Source: Takifugu bimaculatus (taxonomy: Eukaryota > Chordata > Actinopteri > Tetraodontiformes > Tetraodontidae). From it: a DNA stretch of 64,000 nt. Positions within the stretch are counted from its first letter, which is position 1. Each line of letters starts with the position of its first letter. The notes under the pieces were generated by a model that worked only from the letters and a program-made list of their open reading frames with translations, searched no databases and was not told the origin of the DNA. Below, piece after piece: positions 12,101 to 24,100 of this stretch. A program made the position numbers and the translations under genes. Where the stretch lies: assembly GCA_004026145.2 (NCBI GenBank), contig SWLE01000748.1, positions 62,001-126,000 of the forward strand, written 5' to 3'.

Positions 12101-15100
12101 TGGGATCTTGTGCCAGGATGGGTCCCAGGTCAGCTGGAGCTCCATCGCCGTACTTATTTCGGGCAATGACTCTGAAATCGTACTCCTCGCCAGCTAGGAG
12201 GCCCTGAACGTCACATTTGCAGGATGCAGTCTCCATAGGCTGGCGGAAAAGTTTCATCTTTGCATCCTTTCTCAGCACCTCGTAGCCAATTATGTCACTT
12301 CCTCCATTGTCCTGAGGGTCTGACCATGTAAGGGTAATATTCTTTTTGGTTACTGTCACTGTCTTCAGGTCAACCACGGGTCCAGGGACATCTGTGGAAA
12401 TAGGGCAAGAACAAACTATGGGCTTAACCAAGGCTGACCTGGGTTAGGGTTAACCCTAACCCTAACCCTAACCCTAAAAGCAAACGCCATTCTTTTGGAG
12501 TGAACACTGACCCATAATATCCACTCTGGTCTCTGCCGTCTTTGTGCCACTGCTGTTCGTCCCAGCTATTTGGTACTTTCCATGATCTGCCCTCATGGCC
12601 TTCTTGATGAACAGAGTGCTGTTCTTGCCCTCTGTTTCCACAATCATTCGGTTCTTGTCGATTTCACCTTCATCCTTCGCCCAACTAACTTCAGGCTGGG
12701 GTCGACCAGTGACCACAGCAGGAAGTTTCAGAGATTCTCCTGCCCTGATGATGACACCTTTCTTGACGGAGGCATCAAATTCCACTGCAGGAGATTCTGG
12801 AACACATCAGCAGTCAGACTGGTCGGTGGTGGAGAAACGCAGAAGCATCTGGACCTCTACTAGATGCAGTAGTACTAAGAGTTGTAGGACAAAATCCAAA
12901 TGTTGTGTGTAATAACCTTGAGGCTCCTTGACCGTCACAGGTTCAGTCATGCCAGGAGCTCCGGGACCGGCGTCATTGACCGCTACAACACGGATGTAGT
13001 AATCTGCTCCCTCCATGAGTCCGCCCACTGTGTAGGTCAACTCTTTACATCTGAACTCTGTACTGCGGGTCCACTCCTTCTCCCCAGCTAAGACCTGCCA
13101 TAGGAGCACATGTGGACTCTCACAGTGAATAAAGACTTTTCGGTTTATTCAGAAAGACAAGAAAATGTTTCTATTCATATTTCAGTGTGAAATCAATATG
13201 CATTTTTACCTTTTCAACATGGTATCCCAAAATATCTCCGCCACCGTTATACAGAGGAGGCTTCCAGGCCACAATGACAAAGTCCTTCCCGGTATCCACG
13301 ATCCACGGTGTGGGGGGTCCAGGAGGCACTGGGGGAGCAACAGACGTTACTCAACTTAACATAACATTTGATTTGACATTTCAAAGGACTTTGACAACTC
13401 ATGCAAATCTAAAAATACTAAAATCTCAGAGTACAGTGCAAGAATTCTAACTGACATATGAAAGTTTGTCCATGTCCAGTAAAAACAACTGGTCCACCAT
13501 ATGGCCATTCTACTCACAACCCACTTATAGTTTAAGGGCAAAAAGACTGTCATTCTGCATTTTAATCATCAACATTTAATCATCACAGGCTGGATATTTG
13601 ATTTCCAGACCCTGACGTTAAAGGGTTAGGGTTAGGACAAATTAGCCAAGATGCTGCATTTCCAGTGAACATCTGATTCACTCATCCAGCGAATGGGGGC
13701 GTTCAGATGAGCTGATATCTGTGCTTCCATCAAACAGCTAAATGACTCTGATTACCATAATTAAAGAGAAGGGCTACGAACAATAACAGCATTGATAACT
13801 GCTCACGTAACATTAGCAACATTAGCTAGAAATGACCATGGATCACGGATCTAGGTTTGGTTCAGGTTTTACTCTGATAGTAAAACATTGTTGTGCGATA
13901 CAGAAATAAAAATAAAGAATAACTAAAGTGCAGATCAGATCAGTTGCTTGTCTCTTGCCTGCTCACAGTACTTACAAATAGCATCCATGGCAGTGGTGCG
14001 GTCACTGGGCTCGCTGAAGGGTCCGGGCCCAGCCAGGTTCTCGGCACACACTCTGAATATATAGGTGAGACCCTCCATGAGGTTGCTGACCTTGACCTCC
14101 AGAGAGTTGATGAGGGCCCTGTTCACTCTGGTCCAGTGTTTACTGTTCACCTCCTTCCTTTCAATCCAGTATCCCAGGATGGGACTTCCATTATCCTTGG
14201 GTTCATGCCAGGAGAGCTGGGCAGTGCTCGCTGTCACCTCATGAACTCTGGGAGCGTTAGGAGCATCAGGGGGATCTGAGGACAAAGGGTTTGGATATGT
14301 TGGCCTTGCTAGTTTATGAAAATGCAGATTTGAGTAGGACCATTTAAACTGAGACTAATAGAAATGTTGTCATTTGATAAATGCTCGGGGTTTTTTAACG
14401 TCCATATGTCAGTGGAGCTATTCCTCAGGTTTAAATGATATTTCTGCTCTACATCTTTCACACACCAAACTGGTTCTTGGCAGTCAGCGGGTCAGAGATG
14501 CATGGCGGTCCACAGCCAAACTTGTTTTCAGCTGTGACCCTGAAGATGTACTCTTTCCCTTCAATAAGTTTGGTGATGGGGAAGCTGTTGCCCTTCAGTG
14601 TGGAGGTGATGGTTATCCAGCCAATTTCATCATTCTTGTTGTCCTTCTTCTCCAAAATGTAGTTCAGGATCTCGCTGCCACCATCGTCTTCGGGAGGCTC
14701 CCAGTTGCAGATGACTGAGGTGTTTCTGATTTCATCAAAGGTGAAGTTGATGGGGGCACCAGGTTTGTCTGCAAACACAACAGAAGGAGCTAAAGTCAAC
14801 CCTAACCCTAACCCTAACAACAACAACAACAACAACAACAACACGATTGGACACACAAGAACTTGACTATTCGATTGTAAAGCTGTTTCTTACCAAGAAC
14901 ATTGACAGGACAGGAAGCGCTGGCGACACCATGAGCGTTCTCCACATGGATGGTGAAGTTTCCATGATCTGCTCTGACAGCTTCACGGATCATCAACACC
15001 GACTGGCCCTTCTGTGTCTGGTCCAGACCCAGACGCTCACGCAACGGAGTGACAAACTCCTCTTCTGGCTCAAGAACCTGACAAGAACACGTGTAAATCG

Positions 15101-18100
15101 CCCCATTCTTCAAAAACAGAAATCCAGTCAGGACTTCATTGAGACACTCAGCACACAAACCTTGGTCTTCTTCTTCTTCTTGAGCACAGGAACAACCTTT
15201 TTGCTTGGCTCTTTCGTGACATCCTCATTGTTTCTCAGCCAAGTGACTTTGGGATATGGCGACCCAGAGACGTAGGCGTGAATTTGAATCTCCTCTCCCT
15301 TCTTGATGCAAAGACCTGACTTCACACGCGTATGGAGTGTGACAGTTGGTTTTTCTGAGAATCAAAAGAATAAAACACTCAAATTTAGAACTTGTGTGAT
15401 GAACAAATATCACCCTAACCCATAATGCTGTTCCTGAATGCTCTCAACACATTTGCTACATGTTTAGTCCGCTGGCTGCCCACCGCTTGTATGGAAGAGC
15501 AGAGAAACAGCCTCACGTGCACAGTGCATGTGATGATATGGTTTCAAAAAGTAAATGAATGAAGGAGAAAATGAAAGGGAAGAGACCCCAGCCATTCTTA
15601 ATAGCGCTACATACCAACAGGGTCGGCAGCTTTCACTGGTTGTGTGCTGCGAGATGGTTCGCTGACTCCAGCAACATTCTCCGCTCGGACCCTGAACTGG
15701 TACTCCATGTTTTCTTTCAGACCCGTCACCACAAAGGAGCAGCCAGGAACCAGGTTTGGGGTCACCCTCTCATAGCGGTCACCATCTTTCTCAATCATCT
15801 CTACAATGTAGCCTTGAATGGGACAACCGCCATCATTGTCTGGAGCTTTCCAGGTGACGGTGATGGACTTGGACGTTGGGTCACGAGTCTCGACCTGGAG
15901 GGGTGGGTCTGGTTTTTCTGTGAGGTCAAAGTTAACAAGTAAATAATGAGTAAATACGTGGTTGCAAACCAAGAACAAAGTGTGTCTAATCTATATAATT
16001 ATGATAGGAGATGTTTTAATATTCCTCTATATGAGCCAGAGGGACAATGCAGATGTTGAATAAAAGAGGCCCAAAGATGGACCCTTTGGGAACTCCACAA
16101 GTAACTGTTTTCATGCTCAGGTTCAATTGCAGTCCAGTAAGATTAATACAAGTTAATGTTCTGCCAGAAATTCCCAGCCATGTTTCAAGTCTGTCCAGCA
16201 GTTGGTTTTGGTGGACTGGATGGAAGACAGCAGTAAACTCCAGATCAGGATCAGGCTCTGCTCACATGAACCTCATTAGGCACTTTAATCAGTGCAGCCT
16301 CAGTGTTGTGGTTTGTTCTAGACCCACACTACAAAACATGAAATGAATTCTTTTGCACCATAAAAGCATTTAGTTGCATAAAAACAGCCACTTTGATTAT
16401 TTTAGCTAAAAAAGGGTAATTGCTGATGGATCCAGATTGTTCTTTTTAAAGAGAGCTTTAATTACTGTCATCTATAGAGCCTTTGAAAGGTTAGGGTTAG
16501 GGTCTAGAGAGAGGGTTAGGGTCTAGAGAGAGGGTTAGGGTCTAGAGAGAGGGTTAGGATCTAGAGAGAGGGTTAGGATCTAGAGAGAGGGTTAGGATCT
16601 AGAGAGAGGGTTAGGGTTAGGGTCTAGAGAGAGGGTTAGGGTTAGGGTCTAGAGAGAGGGTTAGGGTCTAGAGAGAGGGTTAGGGTCTAGAGAGAGGGTT
16701 AGGATCTAGAGAGAGGGTTAGGATCTAGAGAGAGGGTTAGGGTTATGGTCTAGAGAGAGGGTTAGGGTCTAGAGAGAGGGTTAGGATCTAGAGAGGGGGT
16801 TAGGATCTAGAGAGAGGGTTAGGATCTAGAGAGGGGTTAGGATCTAGAGAGAGGGTTAGGATCTAGAGAGAGGGTTAGGATCTAGAGAGAGGGTTAGGGT
16901 TAGGGTCTAGAGAGAGGTTAGGGTTAGGGTCTAGAGAGAGGGTTAGGGTCTAGAGAGAGGGTTAGGATCTAGAGAGAGGGTTAGGGTCTAGAGAGAGGGT
17001 TAGGGTTAGGGTCTAGAGAGAGGGTTAGGGTTAGGGTCTAGAGAGAGGGTTAGGGTCTAGAGAGAGGGTTAGGGTCTAGAGAGAGGGTTAGGATCTAGAG
17101 AGAGGGTTAGGATCTAGAGAGAGAGGTTAGGATCTAGAGGGTTAGGGTTATGGTCTAGAGAGAGGGTTAGGGTCTAGAGAGAGGGTTAGGGTCTAGAGAG
17201 AGGGTTAGGGTCTAGAGAGAGGGTTAGGATCTAGAGAGGGGGTTAGGATCTAGAGAGAGGGTTAGGATCTAGAGAGAGGGTTAGGATCTAGAGAGAGGGT
17301 TAGGGTTATGGTCTAGAGAGAGGGTTAGGGTCTAGAGAGAGGGTTAGGGTTAGGATCTAGAGAGGGGGATAGGATCTAGAGAGGGGGTTAGGGTTAGGAT
17401 CTAGAGAGAGGGTTAGGATCTAGAGAGAGGGTTAGGATCTAGAGAGAGAGTTAGGATCTAGAGAGAGGGTTAGGATCTAGAGAGAGGGTGAGGGTTAGGA
17501 TCTAGCGAGAGGGTTAGCGTTAGGATCTAGAGAGAGGGTTAGGGTCGAGGGTTAGGGTTAGGATCTAGAGAGAGGGTTAGGCTCTAGAGAGAGGGTTAGG
17601 GTTAGGAGAGAGAGGGTTAGGAGAGGGTGAGGGTAAGAGAGGGGGTTAGGATCTAGAGAGAGGGTTAGGATCTAGAGAGAGGGTAGGATCTAGAGAGAGG
17701 GTTAGGTCTAGAGAGAGGGTTAGGCTCTAGAGAGAGGGTTAGGGTTAGGGTCGAGGGTTAGGGTTAGGATCTAGAGAGAGGGTCAGGGTTAGGGTCGAGG
17801 GTTGGGTCGAGGGTTTAGGGTTAGGGTCTAGAGAGAACTGTTGAGAACCTGTATATCTGCTGCTTCACATTTTAACAAAGGTCGTGGGCAGAGTGTCAAG
17901 GCTGCAGGTATGAGGCCTACGATGGTCAATTATGTCTGTTACAGTTGCAGAATGTAGAAGATGAAAGTGTGCCAAGTTAGTTTTTGTGGGGGCATCGGAG
18001 TTCAACGTAAAAGATCTGAGAGCAGGACTTACGTTTGACTTCTTCTGTGATGACTGGGTTGCGTAGCTCCAGATATTCTCCAGCTCCAACCTTGTTGACA

Positions 18101-21100
18101 GCTTTGACTCTGAAGAAGTACTCACAGTTGACATAGAGATCTTTGACCAGTCCGGGTCAGAACGTTCTCTCCTGCCATGACAGGCATATAGGTCTTTTTG
18201 GAGGCCTCGCGTCGCTCCAGGGTATAACTGGTAATCGGGGTACCACCATCATCTTCTGGCATCTCCCAGCTGATTTTGCACGAGTTCCTGGTGATATCAC
18301 TGGCACAGATGTCTTTACACTTACCAGGAAGACCTGCCAAGGTCATAAGACAAAGATAAGCGTTTGTTCCAGAAAGCAGAAGCATTTTATCACATTTGAG
18401 ATCATCAGATTTCCTCGTTTTACAGTACGGAAACAGTGAGGAGAAGTATGAGGAGCATCCTACCAATAACTTTGACGTTGACAGTCCCAGTCGCCGTTCC
18501 CAGACTGTTTGTCAGGACGACGGTGAAGGTGCCAGCATCGGCACGTGTGCACCTGAGCAATTCAAGGTTCACATCATTCATCTCCAGCGTCACAGACAAG
18601 CGGTCATCAGCTTTACACTCCAACGTGTCCTTCTGCCAAACCATTGTAGGCGTGGGAATGGCCTTGTAGGGAACTTTCAAGTGAAGCTTCTCCCCCTCGA
18701 TCACAACTATGTCCTGTGCCTCCAATTCTAGGGTGGGGGCACCTGTAGGCAGGAAAATGGTTATTGTTTAGGCTGTTATTGACCAAATGCTAGAAATTTC
18801 TCCAAGTACTTACAGTCAGGGTCCTTGGTGAAGACCTTATCTGAGACTTCAGAGGGGTCACCAGTGCCAACGGAGTTTATGGCACGTACCCTGATGACAT
18901 ATTTCTTCTCTGGTTTGATTCCATCATCAATCCTGAACTTGAGCTCCTTAATAGGCCTGTTGTTGACCCTGAGCCACTTCAGTTGTGGACGGGCCTCTGC
19001 TACCTCTACATGATAGCCAGAGATTGGACAGCCACCATCTTTTGCTGGAGGCTTCCAGGTAGCAGTGATGTGTTGCCTGCTGGCATCGGGAATGGCCAAT
19101 TCTAAAGGAGGAGATGGTGCACCTGAAGAGGAGGGGGGGGGGGGGGGTCACTTGGTAACTTTTATTTGAATTGAATCATCTTCAGCCTTTTGTCCAGAGT
19201 GTCCTGTTCTTACTTGTTGGATCCTCAATAGTGAGAATCTCAGTGGGTTCACTTGGATCTCCAACTCCTGCCTCATTTTCAGGCTCTGACCTGGAACTGA
19301 ACCTCAGAACCTTCATCCACATCAGTCACTTTGAACTGAGTCTGTTTGTCTGGAGTCTTGCAGCACTTTAACCAACGGGTTCCAAGTTTTTCCTTCTTCT
19401 CAATCACGTATCTGGAAGAGAAAAGGCCAAAGGTAACCTCAACACGTCATGGATTTTAATGTTGTTTTGAGCCAATCCTAAAGTTAAAGTAACCATCTTG
19501 GGCACTGCCACTGATCACCTTTATGACCATAGGAACAGCACTGGACCCATAGAAAATACACTTGAACATACTTGCTTATAGGTCGTCCGCCATCGCTCTT
19601 GGGAGCTTCCCATTTGAGCTCCACGTGTCTTTTGGTGACCTCCTGCACAGTCAGGGCATAAGGAGGTCCAGGTGTTGCTGAAGAGAAGACAAATCCCATT
19701 TATATCTGAAGCTTCTCATTTCTGTTGTCCTCCTCACAAACTACCAAAGGTCTCTCGACATGTCACAATGACAAAGACAATCGTGTAACCCTTTCTTTCT
19801 CTGAGTGAGTCTGTGAAGAACACGTCCTCATTTCCAAGGGTTAGGGTTAGGGTTAGGGGTTAGACCCAACCGAACCTCTATGCTTTTTGACGTGGCCAGA
19901 ACATCCACTTTAAATCTTGCAGAACAGTTCTTCTCAGACTAACCTGCGTGGTTTTTCAGTGATGATAACTGCAAACTTACTGAACGTGTCCTTGGCGAGC
20001 ACAGCGTCCTCCAGCTCACAGAATTCACTCATTCCCACAGAGTTCTCTGCAGCAACTCGAAAGACGTACAGCGACCCTTCGTTGAGAGGAGAAACAGTGT
20101 ATTTGAGGTCCTTGACTGTGGTGTCAACGGTTTGCCATGCCTTCCGCCTAACATCTCTCTTCTCCACCACGTAGTTAGTGATGGGGGAGCCTCCATCACT
20201 GCTGGGCACCTGCCATTTTAGGTCAGCGTTGGTCCTGGTGATGTTGCTCACCTCCAGCCACTGAGGTGGTGACGGAGGATCTGTTCAATTAAGTGAGGAG
20301 ATTAAGAAAATGAGTTTAAGCTAATAACAAATCTGAGACTCCTGTGTGTTTGATGCTGGAAACATGATTAAGGACAAGTGTCTTTTATATTTTGATTTTT
20401 TGTTCTTTTGTGGAAATGGAACTTACAGAGTCTCTCCTTGCAGACCACAGGGTCACTGGGCTCGCTGGGATCACTCTCACCAGCTTTGTTGACAGCTTTG
20501 ACCCTAAATGAGTACTCCTGTTTTTCCTTCAAGCCTTGCAGCTGGTGTTCAGTCAACGGAACGTTGTCTGCGATGCAGATCCATTCCTCACTTCCACTCT
20601 TCTGGAATTCAATAATGTAGCCTTCAATCTTTGCCCCACCATCATGCTCTGGTCTGGTCCATGCTAACAAGGCTGAGGTCTTCCCAATGTCCCTGACTGC
20701 AGGTTTACCAGGAGCCCAGGGAGGATCTGGTGGATGGTGGAGTATGGCGTTAATAGGATTATTCCATCACTGTCGTATGAGTACAACTAAAGAAATTAAC
20801 AGATAGCTGATACCAATGGGATCTTTAATGAGGACAGGGTCTGTTTCTGAACTTGCTTTGCCAGGTCCAGCCAAGTTCTCAGCCAGAACGCGGAAGCGGT
20901 ACTTCGTCTTTGTACGGAGACCCTTGACCCTGAGAATATGTCAGATCATTTCAGTGTATACCTTCACAAATTTAATTGTAAAGTTGTATTATAGTTTTAC
21001 CTGAAGGTTGTGTCTTTGATAGGTAGTTTATTGCATCTGATCCATTTTTCACTCTCTGGATCAAACTTCTCAACCCAGTATCCAGTGATGGGACTCCCAC

Positions 21101-24100
21101 CATCTTCATCTGGCTCAAACCAGGTCAGCGTCACTGCGTCCTTAGTGATATCAGAGGGGGTGACTCTGGTTGGAGAACCAGGAGTGTCTGAAACAGATTG
21201 GGAAAACATGTGTTTGGTTAGTGTTCGTGTCAATAAGAGAATCATTCTTTTAAATACAGTCGATAAACATACCAAAAGAATACTTGGCAATGATTGGCGT
21301 GTGCTCCGCAGGTTCACCAATACCAAACTGGTTCTCAGCACTAATCCGGAAGATGTACTCCTTCATGCCAGTGAGCTTGCAGGCCTTGAAGGTTGTGTGT
21401 TTGACTGTAGCCGACAGCTTTACCCACTCCTCTTTGTCCGTCTGTCGACTTTCCACAATGTAATTGGTGATGGGGGAGCCGCCGTCGTCCCTGGGAGGGT
21501 TCCACTGCCAAGCAGCAAGACTCACTCGTGATGTCAGATATGTCAAAGGCAGCTGGAGGGCCTGGCTTATCTAAATGACATTAAATAGTGATCAAGGCAG
21601 GAGAAGATGAGCTTAAATCGATATGAATATGTCTGTTTTATACATTTATGAAGTTATGACATATTTAGTTCGACATCTTGGCTTGTGAAATATCACTTGA
21701 GGCAGTAAATACCAAGAATGTTGACATCGATAGTGGCGGTAGCACGTCCGCAGATGTTGACAGCCTCGATGATGTAGGTGGCTGTGTCTCCTCGCGTGGT
21801 GTTGGCAATGGAAAGCTTGGAGTGATCGGGCTGAGTGTCAATGCTAATGCGGTCGTCTGCCCGCAGGACCTGGTCGGCCTTTGTCCATTTTACTCGGGGG
21901 GTAGGTTTGCCCTTAACATCAGTGGGAAGCTCAATCTTGGTTCCTGCTCTTGCAGTCAAACCTGCCAGCAACTTGACATCAAGCTGGATCTCTGGAGGTT
22001 CTGTTGGAGCCGTTAAATTAAGGTTATAGCAAGAACATCATGAAGAAAGTCATCACATCTCATTATTCTTTTCTCTTCTTGTCTGAGAGCAGAAGGACAA
22101 AGAATACCTCTAGCATCCACAGCCTGGATGTCGTCAGTGGCACGGCACGGTCGGCTCGCTCCCAGCTTGTTGAAGGCTCTGACTCGGTAGCTGTACCACT
22201 GACCTTCTATTTGGCCGGTCACTTGTAACCTGTACCAGAAATGTGGTCAGAGCTAAAGCTGAAAGATTGCAGAGAATTACTGAGGACATTGGCTCTTACT
22301 TTAGTTCAGGAAGAGGGTCGCCACAGGGCTCCCACTTATCGGTACCACGCTGACATTTGTCCACGACATAACCTTTGACCGGGGAACCACCATCATACTT
22401 GGGGGACTCCCAAAACAGGAAGATGCTTTTGGCGCACTTATCACGCCACTTTAAGTTCTCCGGGGGATCAGGCACAGCTGAAAGGGTTTAAAGCATTTGA
22501 GTCAACGTTGTGTCTCAGAAGACCTCAGATGTCTAACTTTAGAAACCCGTACTGGCAGGAGAGGAGATGTTGACCGGCTCGTCGATGTACGCTGGTTCTC
22601 CAGCTCCACACTTGTTGCAGGCGGTCACACTGAACAGATATTCTTTGGCTTCAACCACATCAGTAACGGTGTGTTCCAGGTCCAGAACACCAGTAGCTAC
22701 CTGTGGAAGCAAATGTTGTGTTGTTGTTTTGTCTATTAGGGTGTGTGTGTGTGTGGGTTAGGGTTAGGGTGTGTGTGGGTTAGGGTTAGGGTTCTACACT
22801 GTGTCCTTGATGCCAACAAAGCTGATGGACCTGTCAGGTGACCAGGACTTCACATGTACCTTGGCCCAGGTCTTGCGTGACACTTCTCTCTTCTCAATCT
22901 GGTAGTGGGTGACTGGACTTCCTCCATCATGTTCTGGAGCCTCCCACATCAGGTGGACATGGTGCCGGGATACCTCAGCCACCTTCAAGTCCTTCGGAGC
23001 ACTTGGGCATGCTGCAGAAATAAAGGTGCCATAAGCAGGTGCTAACCTCTGCTAAGCCATGTCTCTCTGTCAGGGTTGGAAGCATCCGGGTGGATTATTA
23101 TCCTCCATTTGGTAGTCTGAGATTACCAGATTACTTCAAATCTTCTATTAAACAACTCTGAATAAGCAGCAGAGTCCAGCCTGGTTAGAAATACCCACTG
23201 ATTTTAGAGGTGAAGAAGATCAAAGAGAACCCAAATGAAAGCCAGATTTCTGAGAGAGCCAGAAGCAGCAGCTCGTCTATCACTTTGGATACATTTCAGT
23301 GATCATTTCATGATATGAGAGGAAGAGATTTGCTTCATACCAATGACGTTGACTTCAATCTCTCCAGAAACTGAAGAGATGTCATTCTCCAGATGTAACG
23401 TGTATGTTCCTTTGTCTGGACGCATGCTTGGTACGATGGTCAGCTCTGTGAACGTTGCCTTTGTCACCATGGAGATGCGCTCCTCAGCATTCAGCTCTTT
23501 TTCTCCAAACACCCACTTAGCAATAGGTGTCGGGTATCCGGTGATGGGGACCCGGATGGTGAGAGGCTGGGGAACAATCACCTCCAGTCCATTCCTGAAG
23601 GCACTCAGGTCCAAGGTTGGACCAACTGCCAAGACATAGAAGTTCCTTTAATGTTAGAGGATGGTAACTTCAGCATCAAGATTAAAGAACAACATATTCA
23701 AGAAATGGCCAAAAATTGGTCCATTTTTTTTCTTTAGTTGAGCCGTTTATCTCCTTTGTGGTCACCACGAGGGTGCTGGAGTCTATATGGGCCCCCGATG
23801 AGGAGCCAGCTCATTGGGGCCCCATTTGTGGGGTCGGTACCTTGCACACATACACACTTATGGCTTAGTTCAATTGAATCTAAATAAATGGAAGAATAGT
23901 ATATTTTAGTTTAGCGTAGGTCACTCTTGCCATGTTTAAGATTCTGTCTTTATTCTCTAACATGTCGCATTTCTTCCCCGTCCCTGGCGTTTATCAGTAC
24001 GTGCTCTGTTCCCTGACTGATGTTGCGTACCGTGAGGGTCATCAGCAAGCAGAGGTCCGAGCTGCTGGGCTGGATCAGAGACACCAGCAGCGTTCTCAGC

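Noticed and set aside
22794..22859. Extension of the Fn3 exon into [19 protein letters not shown]
   Set aside because: A good donor (AAG|GTACATG) stands at 22860 and the domain continues properly at 22700, so this is intron read-through.
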